IMG/VR virus record: IMGVR_UViG_3300020404_001964
Span: 1 to 64,000 of that record
Source: a virus
Length of the DNA: 64,000 nucleotides
Reading direction: 5' to 3' (one strand)
In this document: in pieces, positions 32,554 through 42,108 of the stretch
Layout of the letters: the number at the start of each line of letters is the position of its first letter
Position numbering within the stretch: position 1 is the stretch's first letter
Program-made: the position numbers and the translations under genes
The notes under the pieces: generated by a model
Seen by the model: only the letters and a program-made list of their open reading frames with translations
Database searches by the model: none
What the model was told of the DNA's origin: nothing

Positions 32554-32682
32554 TTATTTAGATTTTGTAGGAACACATTCCTCACACATACAATCTGGAC
32601 AATCCTGACATTCTGAGCATGAAGATTTACAGTGCTGTTCACAGCCACATTGCGGACATATAAATTTGATGAGTTGATCCAT
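32554..32682 (-). CDS. 42-residue cysteine-rich micro-protein
   Basis: MDQLIKFICPQCGCEQHCKS then SCSECQDCPDCMCEECVPTK: ten Cys among 42 residues, in CxxC and CxC spacings typical of zinc or metal binding. The ATG overlaps the stop of the 2344-aa tail gene (TAATG) and the stop abuts the cupin stop, so it fills the gap exactly. It could be a metallothionein-like or zinc-ribbon protein. No known family recognised. Confidence 0.7.
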   Translation of the reverse strand: MDQLIKFICPQCGCEQHCKSSCSECQDCPDCMCEECVPTKSK

Positions 32683-35600
32683 TAAGCCTGTGCTTCTGAC
32701 CAACGCAGTGTAACTGTGCCGGCTACATCACCTGAGCCAGCAGTTCTAAATACGTTGATTGCTAACACGTCTGGACCATTAGGGAACGTACCACGTCCAC
32801 CTAGTGTTGTGTTAGTTAAGGCTTTGATCTTGTCTAAGGCAAGTGTTGCTCTTTCTCCCGGTTGGGCAATGAAAGAGAAAATTGTTTCACCTGGTTGTGC
32901 GTAAGGTGGTTGACCAAATTGGAATGATATGCTACTTGCCGCCGAAATCGTTCCGTTAAATGTTTGGTTAAAGTCAACTCTATAGTATTCTGTTGAACCA
33001 AATGTTGCTTTTGCTTGTACACTTTGTACTGTTGTACCTGATGGAAATTCTGTTGATGTTGCTGTATCTACTTCAGTACCTGCCACTGCGCCTGAGGCTT
33101 CCCATGTTGTTGGATCAAAGAACAAGTAGTTAGTACCAGTAAAGTCACCACCAAATGCGAAGTCAACTGCTTGTCCACCTGATATACCTGAGTGTCTGTT
33201 TGAAAATCTTACAAAGTAGTAAGAACCATTATCACTAATCTGTGTAACCACTGTGTTGGCAGGGAATTGACCTGAGGTTACTTTCATACCAACTGTGTGA
33301 CCTTTGCCTTCCCATTGTGCTTCAAGGAAGTATGCATAGTTTCTGTTACCACTCAAGTTAAACCAGTGATTGGATGAAGATGTCATTTCTGCTTGAGTAT
33401 CTGCTGTTTGAGTTGTGATTGATGCACCACCGTTCCAGTTAACTGAACCACCCGGAGCAATCTGAGCGAAACTTGGTTGACCACCTTGTGCTGTACCTTG
33501 TAGTCCTGTCCAACCTATGTCTGCTGGATCAATTGGATAGTTTTGTGGATTAATAATTCCTTGTACAACTAACTGACCTTGTGTTTGTCCTGCCGCAACT
33601 GGTTCTGTTGTAATCTCAATACCGTCTAGTAGCAACTGGGCTCTGTTAAGTAGATCTCTATCTCCCAAATCACCTGTTAAGGCATTGGATACTGAAGGAG
33701 CCAATCTCATTAAGAATACAGTTTGTCTAATTGTTGATAGTTGTAATCCTTGACCTGAGTAGTTGAATAGATATCCTCTATCTTCATCAAAGTTACCATC
33801 TGTTAGATATGCTGATCCCCAGTGCGATATGATTGGAGACGCTGTGTTAGAAATTAGTACAACACCAGTATTTCTAAAGTGAGCCGCCGCCGTACCCGCT
33901 GAATAGTTTCTTGTGGCACCAGCCGCAAAGTTTGTAAGTTGTGCCGCTCTTGTACAACCTGTCAATGTATCTCCTGTAATACCTGTAAAAGTTATTACTT
34001 CGTTATCGATATAAACAGTTCCGCCTGTTGATGGGAAGAAAGAAGCATCTTCTAATGTAATAGTTGTCTGAGTGTCATCTATGTTTTCTATCAATCTTCC
34101 ACCAGGACCTTCGTTTGTTACTTCATAACGCACAGGTTGGTTACCTGTTCTCATAAATGCTTCTGTGTTTACGTTTGAATTTCTCATTCTGTGTACAAAT
34201 ATGAAATTACCTTTTTGACCTCTTGTCATCCAGTCGATAAATCCAGCACCATACCATGAAAATTGTATTCCAATCATCTGCATCTTAGACACGTCCCATT
34301 TATAACCACTTGGGCCTGTACCGTCTAATTTGTCTTTATTAAATTCTGATTGTTTTGCTTTTTTGTCAACCACAGCACACATTTTAACACCTGCTGATAC
34401 ATTAACACCTCTATAATCTGGAGTAATACTCATTGTTGTGTTGTCTGTAACACTTGATACCACGTGTGTCATACCTCTTATTACAACTCTGTCACCTGCT
34501 TTGATTTGTTCTCTGAATCTTGTTCCTACACCTGTAACATTATTTGAATTTGGTGTTACTGTGACTGTACCTGCTAATTGTCTTGTGGCAGTTCTTTGTA
34601 CAGCATTTGTATTTTGTCCATCATACTCCCAGAAAATTCCGTTTTGGTCATCAAATATTCCTGATCTTACAGTAGCACCATTCCATTTGTACAATGATAC
34701 TTGTGGTTGATCTGTAAATTCTGGAGTTGTGCCACCTAATGAAATCTGTGCAATTACAGTAAATGATCTTTCGTTAATTACTGAAGTAATTGTGTATTCA
34801 CCATCATAACCTGATGTGGCTACACCTACTAATCTTATTACAGCACCAACCTGTAAATTGTGGTCAACATCATCTGTTGTTACTGTAATTGTTGAACCTG
34901 CATCAATTCCATCTGATGTTATATTTAAAATGTCATAACTTGGAGCAAACAAGGCACCAGTTGTGTACATACAACCTTTACCTGATTGATATCTAATATA
35001 TTTTTTAGATTGACGTATTGCCTGTGCACCGTGTGCCGGACCACCTGTTCCTAATTGTACACCACCATCGAATGGTCTGTGTATAAAGAATGAATCTGGT
35101 CTGCCATATATTGATCCTTGCCAACCTGCGTCTGTTATAGCGCCTGGTGATCTAACTTGATAAGTTAAACTTGTTGGCGATGGTATAGCCGTTGCTAGGA
35201 ATGGTCCTGAAGCCAATATGTGATTGTTAGCACCATCATCTGATATAATAACAACCAAGAAAGCATTTCCTGGAACTAATCCATGAGGAGTTGTAAAGTC
35301 AACTCTAATAGTTGCCAATGCTGAATATGAAATTGTTGAACTTAAAGGTATTGCTTGACTTGTTGGATCAGAAATTGTTACTGAACTGTAAACACTTAAA
35401 CCTGTTCCACCTATTGCTGTACCTGAGTGTGTATTTGAAACAACACCACCAAATGATGAAACACTTTGTATTCTTACAACAATGTCATTGGCTGGAGTTG
35501 ATCCACCTAAACTTGATCCAGAAATAGTTAGTTTGTCTCCTATTTCATAATTACTTCCTTCTTGAACAACTGTTACTTCTGTGTAGTCTGTTGACGAATC

Positions 35601-38600
35601 TGTAGCATTTGTTCTTGTTACACTAAATTGTGCACCAACACCTTGTGGGACTCTATTTGTACCAGCAACATTTAAAGCATTACCTGTACCAGTGTTAGCA
35701 GTTCCTGAAGCCGCTGATACAACTGTTACTACTCCAGTTGCCACAGCATCTATTCCTGTAACTGTGAATGTCATGTCATTTGCTGGAGATGAACCAAATA
35801 AGTTTGTACCTAAAACTTTGAATTCTTGATCTGGAGCGTAATCACTTCCAGGATTGTTTATTGCTATTGTGTATGCTCCTGCGTTAAGTGTAACATCTAA
35901 TGTTAATCCAGATGGTGTTCTTGCTGATTTATTAACATTTGTAAATGTTTGTGTGTTAACTGCTGTACCTGTTACAGTGTAAGTTGCTACTGCTCCTGCA
36001 GATACTGTGTCAACAGTGATTTGACAATCGTTTGCTGGCGATAAGCCACCTAATTCTGTACCTGCTATGTCAATTGTCTCTGCGGCAACAAATCCACTAC
36101 CGTTGTTACTAAATGTTGCAGAATAAACTGCGCCTGTTCTATTCACACTGAACACAGCCGCTGTACCAGATGCTGATGTTGTGTAAGTTGGACTTGCGTA
36201 ATCTACGTTTGCGTCTGTACCTGTACCGTTTATTGATAAACCTGTTATTCCACCATTGCCATTTACAGTTGAAACTGTTACATAAGCATCATTGGTTGGT
36301 GTTGCCGCACCTAAATCTGTACCACTAACAAAGAATTGATCACCTACTTTGTATGCTGAAGTACCATCTAGAGCCGCTGTACCTGTTGCTGTGAAAGTTG
36401 CTATTGCACTTGCTCCTGTGCCAGCAACTGAATCAACTACTATTGAAACATCGTTGGCTGGTGTCGCACCACCTAAACTTGTTCCTGGAATTGTAAGTGT
36501 TTGACCTACACCATAATCGTCACCAGCATTGTTTAACGTCACAGTGTAACTTGTGCCTGATATCGCTACATCAAATGTTCCGTTTTGACCTGTTACATTT
36601 GAACCTGAAGTTAATCCTGGATAAGATTGTGTGTTTACAGATGTACCTGCTACTGAGAATGTTAAAATTCCACCATTACCATCAACTGAATCAACAGTTA
36701 ATGTCATGTCATTGGCTGTGGTTGCTCCACCTAATTGTGTACCAGCAAAAACTAATTGATCTGATGCTGAATAACCAGTTCCTATTGTTGTTACTACTGC
36801 TGAGTAACTTGTTCCTGTTCTTGTAACAGTAAATGACGCTGTAACGCCACCTGCACTTGCAGTTGTGTATGTTGGACTTACGTATTGTACAGTTTGATCT
36901 GGTGCTGTACCTGCCGCATTAATTGTTTGAATTTCTCCGCTACCTCCAACTGATGTAACTCTAATATCTAAATCGTTAGCACCTGTTCCACCAAAAACTG
37001 AACCTGCTATTCTTACAACATCATTTTCAATATACCCTGTACCTGCTGTATCAATTGTTACTGTGTATACACCTGAATCAACAGCAACATCAAAAATACC
37101 ACCATTACCGTTTGTGCCTGGGAAAGTTCCTAATGTTACGTTAGTGTATGATGGAGCATTAAGAGCCACTGTGTATGAGCCGGCATTTTTTGTTACGTTT
37201 ATTTGTGCACCTGTACCAACACCACCTTGGAACACTGTTTGTACTGCTGATGCTGTACCTGTTCCTGTGAATGCTGTACCTGATACTGATGCTGTTAAAA
37301 TTTCTCCACCTGTGTCAACAGATTCTACAAGTATTGTAGCGTCATTGGCAGGTGTTGCTCCGCCTAAGTCTGTACCACTTACTATAATAGCATCTCCAAC
37401 AGCATAATCTTGTCCTGAACCAACTTGTCCATTTGTTACTATTGAAACTGAATATGCTCCTCCTACTCTAAACACATCAAATCTTGCTAATTGTCCTGCT
37501 GGTGTGTAATTTACACCTGCTAAATTTGTATATTGTGTGATGTCACCAATTAAGTCTTGATTCAATGGAGCACTTAAAGTTAATTGATTTCCTGCCACGT
37601 TTATAATTGTTACAGCAAATCCATCACCTCTGTCAATCACTGAGTTTTGAATAATACCAGCGGAATCTGCCACAGTAATTTCTGTTGCACCTGCTGAGTA
37701 ATCACCTGTTACAGTTGGAGATGCTAACGCACCACCTGAACCATTAACAGCAGTAATTTGTGTACCTGTTTGTATTCCTGTTCCTGTTAAAGGAGCACCT
37801 ATTTCTGGTTGTACTCCTGTGTAAGGTAAAATTGTTGAACCTGATAATGTTGCCAAACTTGTTACAAAATTTCCTGAAGATCCATTTGAAGCAACACTGA
37901 ATGATGGGAAACCAATTGCCGCACCTGTGTAAAAGTCTCCTTCTCTCAATTGAGTAAAGTTTGTAGAAATTGTTGTAGGATTAACTGTTCCAACTTTTGC
38001 TTTTCCATAATAAGTGAATGATGTTGTTGTAGGAACTGTGTTTACTACAAATGAACCTGCGGCTCTACTTGCTCCTGCCACAGAGTTGTCAAATCCTGTA
38101 ATTGTAAAAGGTTGTCCTGCTTCAAAATTGTGTGGACCAATTGTTGTAACTGTAATTAAAGAAGAACCAATACCTTGTGTACCTGCTGAAGCATCTGATG
38201 TTACTGATGATATGTCAAAGTCTGTACCTGGTACTTCGTAAATTGATGGATAACCTCTTTGTGTTGCAATTGCTTGCCACTTCGTAGGCTGTAATCCATA
38301 CTCAAAGTCAGCATCAAGCATTGACTCAGGTTGTGCAACTCTCATTCTTTCAATTGCATCTGTTCCAAAGTCATATGGACGTGTTCTTATTTCATCATCT
38401 TCAACAAAAATTTGTAATTGATCTAACGCATTATCTGTAGATGTATCAGCATTTAAAAATATAGTAGTGATTGTATCATTACCATGGAATGCTTTAGGGA
38501 AATCAGGATCAACAAACGGAGTTGGGTTTGAAGTGTCATCTGTGTATTCTCTTCTATAAGTTGCTGTTGCTCCTTTTGCCGGATCATTGAAAGTGTACAA

Positions 38601-39716
38601 CACATTGTTTGATGTTGTGTTTGTAATCAATAATAATTCTGATAGTTCTACTCTTTCTGGAATTTTAACACTTGAAATACCGTTGTTAATTTGTGTAGGT
38701 AAATTATCTAAACCATTTGTAATTACATCTGTGATTATACCTACTAGTGCAGTTATTCTCGATGTGGCACCTGCTTCTCCAGGAGTGCCTAAAATAGTTT
38801 GTTGTGTAACAACTGGTGATTGTTTTGAAGTAAAAGCAATACCTGGTATTACATAGTTGTTTATGATATTTCTAATTTCATTTTTTACTGCTAATTCAGG
38901 TTGTCTGTCACCAGTCAATACAGAAACTGTGCCAACCCAATAAGTTGATGCGTTATATCTTGACTGTTCATTACCACCATATCTTAAATCTGTTAAAAGA
39001 CCATCAATGTTGTAACCCATATCTCTTTCACAAAGATATGGTTCATATGTAAAGTTAGCAAATACATAAGCCGAACTTACAAGTGCTGGTAAATTTAAAA
39101 TACCGTTGTCAACAACATTGTCTATTACAGCCATGTTAGCCGCAAAATTTGTTTTACCACCTGCTTCACCATTTGAACCTGACGTATTTTGTGATATACC
39201 TTCTACGTTAATAGTGCCGTATGCTAAACCTGTGAAGATGTATAAGTCTATAATTTGTTTTGCTTTATTCCAATATGCTAATTCTGGTTCACCAGCCGCC
39301 GCTAATTGTAGAACTCCGTCTACATAATAACTTTGAGATACTGTTCTTACGTTTTCATTACCGCCATATCTCATATCAAGATATGCCGCATTAATTACTT
39401 TTTCAACATCATTTTTAATCTGTGTTGCTGTTTTTGTGTATCCAGCAAATGGTGATATATTGCCTGCGACTTGTGCCGCTACCCATGCCGCCACTTCTGC
39501 TTTGACATATTCTCTGTTGTTTAGATATCTTAATGATGCACTTGGAAATAAATCAGCCGCTGTGTCTTCTGTAATTTTATAATCTATGTAAGCATTGGAT
39601 TCATCTTTTAACCATTCTTTGTTGGCATTAATTTGAGCCCATGCGTTAGGATAAAGATTTCCGCTTTGTGGTATTCCTGGTGTAAATTTGTATGTATTAA
39701 TACGTTTCTTTGCCAT
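32682..39716 (-). CDS. Giant modular tail fibre or baseplate protein with LGGATPAND repeats
   Basis: 2344 aa. The N-terminus has two copies of a helical domain (DMRYGGNENVRT, DLRYGGNEQSRYNAS), followed by beta-rich linkers and an array of about eight 60-90-residue modules, each ending GTxLGGATPANDxx[IV]xV. The C-terminal third resembles phage tail proteins (AFHGNDTITTIFLNAD, DNEVITFTGITGDTLTGC). The closing WSEAQA is typical of marine fibre-type proteins by recollection only. AGGAG (39728-39732) precedes the ATG. Probably a distal tail adhesin or its scaffold. Confidence 0.75.
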   Translation of the reverse strand: MAKKRINTYKFTPGIPQSGNLYPNAWAQINANKEWLKDESNAYIDYKITEDTAADLFPSASLRYLNNREYVKAEVAAWVAAQVAGNISPFAGYTKTATQIKNDVEKVINAAYLDMRYGGNENVRTVSQSYYVDGVLQLAAAGEPELAYWNKAKQIIDLYIFTGLAYGTINVEGISQNTSGSNGEAGGKTNFAANMAVIDNVVDNGILNLPALVSSAYVFANFTYEPYLCERDMGYNIDGLLTDLRYGGNEQSRYNASTYWVGTVSVLTGDRQPELAVKNEIRNIINNYVIPGIAFTSKQSPVVTQQTILGTPGEAGATSRITALVGIITDVITNGLDNLPTQINNGISSVKIPERVELSELLLITNTTSNNVLYTFNDPAKGATATYRREYTDDTSNPTPFVDPDFPKAFHGNDTITTIFLNADTSTDNALDQLQIFVEDDEIRTRPYDFGTDAIERMRVAQPESMLDADFEYGLQPTKWQAIATQRGYPSIYEVPGTDFDISSVTSDASAGTQGIGSSLITVTTIGPHNFEAGQPFTITGFDNSVAGASRAAGSFVVNTVPTTTSFTYYGKAKVGTVNPTTISTNFTQLREGDFYTGAAIGFPSFSVASNGSSGNFVTSLATLSGSTILPYTGVQPEIGAPLTGTGIQTGTQITAVNGSGGALASPTVTGDYSAGATEITVADSAGIIQNSVIDRGDGFAVTIINVAGNQLTLSAPLNQDLIGDITQYTNLAGVNYTPAGQLARFDVFRVGGAYSVSIVTNGQVGSGQDYAVGDAIIVSGTDLGGATPANDATILVESVDTGGEILTASVSGTAFTGTGTASAVQTVFQGGVGTGAQINVTKNAGSYTVALNAPSYTNVTLGTFPGTNGNGGIFDVAVDSGVYTVTIDTAGTGYIENDVVRIAGSVFGGTGANDLDIRVTSVGGSGEIQTINAAGTAPDQTVQYVSPTYTTASAGGVTASFTVTRTGTSYSAVVTTIGTGYSASDQLVFAGTQLGGATTANDMTLTVDSVDGNGGILTFSVAGTSVNTQSYPGLTSGSNVTGQNGTFDVAISGTSYTVTLNNAGDDYGVGQTLTIPGTSLGGATPANDVSIVVDSVAGTGASAIATFTATGTAALDGTSAYKVGDQFFVSGTDLGAATPTNDAYVTVSTVNGNGGITGLSINGTGTDANVDYASPTYTTSASGTAAVFSVNRTGAVYSATFSNNGSGFVAAETIDIAGTELGGLSPANDCQITVDTVSAGAVATYTVTGTAVNTQTFTNVNKSARTPSGLTLDVTLNAGAYTIAINNPGSDYAPDQEFKVLGTNLFGSSPANDMTFTVTGIDAVATGVVTVVSAASGTANTGTGNALNVAGTNRVPQGVGAQFSVTRTNATDSSTDYTEVTVVQEGSNYEIGDKLTISGSSLGGSTPANDIVVRIQSVSSFGGVVSNTHSGTAIGGTGLSVYSSVTISDPTSQAIPLSSTISYSALATIRVDFTTPHGLVPGNAFLVVIISDDGANNHILASGPFLATAIPSPTSLTYQVRSPGAITDAGWQGSIYGRPDSFFIHRPFDGGVQLGTGGPAHGAQAIRQSKKYIRYQSGKGCMYTTGALFAPSYDILNITSDGIDAGSTITVTTDDVDHNLQVGAVIRLVGVATSGYDGEYTITSVINERSFTVIAQISLGGTTPEFTDQPQVSLYKWNGATVRSGIFDDQNGIFWEYDGQNTNAVQRTATRQLAGTVTVTPNSNNVTGVGTRFREQIKAGDRVVIRGMTHVVSSVTDNTTMSITPDYRGVNVSAGVKMCAVVDKKAKQSEFNKDKLDGTGPSGYKWDVSKMQMIGIQFSWYGAGFIDWMTRGQKGNFIFVHRMRNSNVNTEAFMRTGNQPVRYEVTNEGPGGRLIENIDDTQTTITLEDASFFPSTGGTVYIDNEVITFTGITGDTLTGCTRAAQLTNFAAGATRNYSAGTAAAHFRNTGVVLISNTASPIISHWGSAYLTDGNFDEDRGYLFNYSGQGLQLSTIRQTVFLMRLAPSVSNALTGDLGDRDLLNRAQLLLDGIEITTEPVAAGQTQGQLVVQGIINPQNYPIDPADIGWTGLQGTAQGGQPSFAQIAPGGSVNWNGGASITTQTADTQAEMTSSSNHWFNLSGNRNYAYFLEAQWEGKGHTVGMKVTSGQFPANTVVTQISDNGSYYFVRFSNRHSGISGGQAVDFAFGGDFTGTNYLFFDPTTWEASGAVAGTEVDTATSTEFPSGTTVQSVQAKATFGSTEYYRVDFNQTFNGTISAASSISFQFGQPPYAQPGETIFSFIAQPGERATLALDKIKALTNTTLGGRGTFPNGPDVLAINVFRTAGSGDVAGTVTLRWSEAQA
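35440..37440 (-). repeat. Array of about eight LGGATPAND-type protein modules
   Basis: In the translation, GTDLGGATPANDATILV, FGGTGANDLDIRV, LGGATTANDMTLTV, LGGATPANDVSIVV, LGAATPTNDAYVTV, LGGLSPANDCQITV, LFGSSPANDMTFTV and LGGSTPANDIVVRI occur in order. The copies are diverged, so they are old duplications and not an assembly artefact. Confidence 0.8.
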
Positions 39717-39722
39717 TCTTTT

Positions 39723-41585
39723 CTATACTCCTAATGCTATCGATAACACTGTGGCTGTGTTATCAACATATTGCTTCTTTGTAACATCATTAGCATTACT
39801 TGGGTTACTTGAAACAGTAGCCGATGTAAAAGCCGCCTGTGCCGCCGTTGTTAATCCTAATGTAGTGTTATTTAACGTTCCTTGGGAAGAATTCAATGTT
39901 GAAAAGGTTCCATTTCTTGGTATTACAGACCCTATTGATACATTATCTACAAGACCAGTGTCAGTAGGTCTCATAGTAAGTGTGCCTCCCGCTTGTGGAC
40001 TGATTGTTACATCAGCATTTGGTGTTAAACTTACATTTCCACTTGTTGATAAATTTTGTGCGTTTACATTTACGTTGTTCACAGTACCTGTTGTTGCAGG
40101 ATTAATTGTGACTGTACCTGTTCCTGAAGGACTTAACCTAATTTGTGCATCTTGTCCTTCTGCTAATAAATCGCCTGTATCTAAAATTGAACTGAATACA
40201 CCAGCACCAATTATACTTGGTTGAGCAACAGTTAATTGTCCATAAGGAACACCGTCTGTATCTCCGTAGTAAAGTGTATCTGGAGCATCAACAGGAACAG
40301 CATATGTTAAAGTTCCTGATTGTTTACCTTGTGCTTCTGCATCAGTCAATGTAGTAGCAACTGGAATATCTAAGTATGTGCTTGTTGCTATTGTAGAGTT
40401 TATTCTTGTTCTAATAACGTTTTGATACGTTGTAAAATTATTTGCTACACCTGGAAAGGCATATAATCTTATAGCGCCGTTGTCGTATGTGAAACTTTCA
40501 CTGCCGTCTGATTCAGATGTTGCTGTTGTAATTTTATCTTCAGTTGAGCCATCTGCTCTAGCCATTCCATATATAGAATTTTCAGCACTGTATAATTCTT
40601 GAGCACCAACTGTGCCACCATTGTAAAGGAAATTTAAATCATCTTTACCATTGAACATTAAAACATTTTTACTACCCAGTGGAGTAACACTTGTCCAATT
40701 AATAATAGTTGATTGGTCTTGTACTTGATCATCTAAATCATATGTGTAAAAACTGTGATCTACTGTTTGATATTGATCAACATTTAAAAGTCCATTAAAT
40801 GCGATAATATTTTTTACTGAAGCATTTTGAGAATAATTTGAATATTGTAATGCTAATTGCCCACCGTTACCGTAACCAATTATTGTGATTTCTCTTGTGT
40901 CAACATTGTCATAGTCACTTAAACTTGAAATAATTGAATCAAGTAAAGCAATATCGTCTGCTTTAGATGTTTGATAACCAATGTTCCATTGATTGTTGTA
41001 ACCTTGAGGTGCTATTAAAATTTTGTCTGTGATAAAATTAACATTGGTTATACCGTTTGCTTGAGTAAATCCATCGTCATGTAATGAAATAACCACAGGA
41101 ATTTTTTTGCCTTCTAATGCTGTGCCTGTTGTGTCTGGCACTACCACTTGAGCAGTTCTACTAAATCCTGACGATTGTTGTTGCCACGTTTGTGTAAAAC
41201 TTATTGTACCTGTTGCTAAATTTTCACCTGATACTGTATTTGCGTGAGATAATCCTTCACTGTATAATAAACCAGGAACACTTGTATTTCCTACATCTGG
41301 TTTATAAACATTGAAAGCCAAACTGCTTGTATTCAAAACAAACGTATAAGTTGTTCCTCTTTCAACTGTGATTTGAGGATTATTTCCTGCCACAGCAGTA
41401 CCTTTGTTTAAGAAAGTAAATGCACCTGCTGTTTCATTTACGTTAAAATCAGGTGCTGGTGGAATTACTGGTGGTATGTATGTGGTTGTAACGGTACGGA
41501 CAGTAACATTACCATTTGTGTCAACACTAAATCCTGGTGACTTATACCCGTAATCCGTTTCAAAAGGTTTAAAAACAACTGCCAT
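39723..41585 (-). CDS. Tail fibre protein: split cupredoxin with inactive esterase-like insertion
   Basis: 620 aa. Residues 70-130 (ITVERGTTYTFVLNTSSLAF) and about 400-440 (VPVDAPDTLYYGDTDGVP) resemble the two halves of the cupredoxin domain seen at 62784. Between them, residues about 135-390 form an alpha/beta-hydrolase domain of the PHB-depolymerase/LpqC type (PVVISLHDDG, ILIAPQGYNNQW, IIGYGNGGQLALQY). The nucleophile Ser is Gly239, and no catalytic His is seen near LYAFPGVANNF, so it is probably a binding domain. The C-terminus has NANDVTKKQYVDN, typical of tail fibres. Confidence 0.75.
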   Translation of the reverse strand: MAVVFKPFETDYGYKSPGFSVDTNGNVTVRTVTTTYIPPVIPPAPDFNVNETAGAFTFLNKGTAVAGNNPQITVERGTTYTFVLNTSSLAFNVYKPDVGNTSVPGLLYSEGLSHANTVSGENLATGTISFTQTWQQQSSGFSRTAQVVVPDTTGTALEGKKIPVVISLHDDGFTQANGITNVNFITDKILIAPQGYNNQWNIGYQTSKADDIALLDSIISSLSDYDNVDTREITIIGYGNGGQLALQYSNYSQNASVKNIIAFNGLLNVDQYQTVDHSFYTYDLDDQVQDQSTIINWTSVTPLGSKNVLMFNGKDDLNFLYNGGTVGAQELYSAENSIYGMARADGSTEDKITTATSESDGSESFTYDNGAIRLYAFPGVANNFTTYQNVIRTRINSTIATSTYLDIPVATTLTDAEAQGKQSGTLTYAVPVDAPDTLYYGDTDGVPYGQLTVAQPSIIGAGVFSSILDTGDLLAEGQDAQIRLSPSGTGTVTINPATTGTVNNVNVNAQNLSTSGNVSLTPNADVTISPQAGGTLTMRPTDTGLVDNVSIGSVIPRNGTFSTLNSSQGTLNNTTLGLTTAAQAAFTSATVSSNPSNANDVTKKQYVDNTATVLSIALGV

Positions 41586-41598
41586 TATGCTACATCCA

Positions 41599-41606
41599 TA
41601 TTTATT
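41599..41606 (-). promoter_or_regulatory. Late promoter AATAAATA
   Basis: AATAAATA 13 bases before the ATG at 41585, overlapping the end of the upstream gene. No clear Shine-Dalgarno (TGGATG only). Confidence 0.5.
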
Positions 41607-42039
41607 ATTCTGTTACCTGCGTTCCACCTACCAAAGCATTTTGCGTGGCAAAATAAGTAGCACCAAATATAATTTTTGAACCACTATATTTTTCTGTTGC
41701 ACTTTTATCTGCTGGATCAATTTTAATTCTTACATATGAGTTATTAACTTCACTTGCAATCTTTATTAAATTGTTTCCTAGATTAGATCTACCATATATT
41801 GATAAACTGCTTTGATTAGGACTTGCCGCTACAAGTACTTTTAAAATTTCTTTATTGTTTGTGTCGTAATCTACACTGATTGTATATTCTGCTGTGGTGA
41901 ATGTATTCACGTGCCATTGGTCAAGTATCATGCCATCTTCTACTACAGAATATGGCCCATTGTAAGACAGGTTTAACCCGTTCTTCATTAGAAGAGTATT
42001 TCTGTCTCCTTTTCCAAAAAATCTTGATACATCAAACAT
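41605..42039 (-). CDS. Small virion structural protein
   Basis: 144 aa, beta-rich, opening MFDVSRFFGKGDRNTLLMKN. DGMILDQWHVNTFTTAEYTI and SGSKIIFGATYFATQ suggest a compact beta domain of a type I recall among tail-associated proteins of marine myoviruses. It is preceded by a late promoter and AAGGAT, and followed by the fibre gene. Function unknown; fibre or baseplate connector inferred from location. Confidence 0.6.
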   Translation of the reverse strand: MFDVSRFFGKGDRNTLLMKNGLNLSYNGPYSVVEDGMILDQWHVNTFTTAEYTISVDYDTNNKEILKVLVAASPNQSSLSIYGRSNLGNNLIKIASEVNNSYVRIKIDPADKSATEKYSGSKIIFGATYFATQNALVGGTQVTE

Positions 42040-42062
42040 ATAGAATAATCCTTATTATAGTG

Positions 42063-42070
42063 TATTTACC
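42063..42070 (-). promoter_or_regulatory. Late promoter-like GGTAAATA
   Basis: GGTAAATA 23 bases before the ATG at 42039, with AAGGAT between. Confidence 0.45.
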
Positions 42071-42108
42071 TATTTTAGAACTATTGTATTACTACTGTAT
42101 TTTGGGTA

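Noticed and set aside
35440-37440. Periodic repeats considered as a CRISPR or tandem DNA repeat array
   Set aside because: The periodicity is at protein level inside one open frame, with diverged nucleotides and no constant repeat/spacer structure.
39688-40224. 178-aa plus-strand open frame at the junction of two tail genes
   Set aside because: Runs antisense to two well-supported tail proteins and has no promoter or Shine-Dalgarno.
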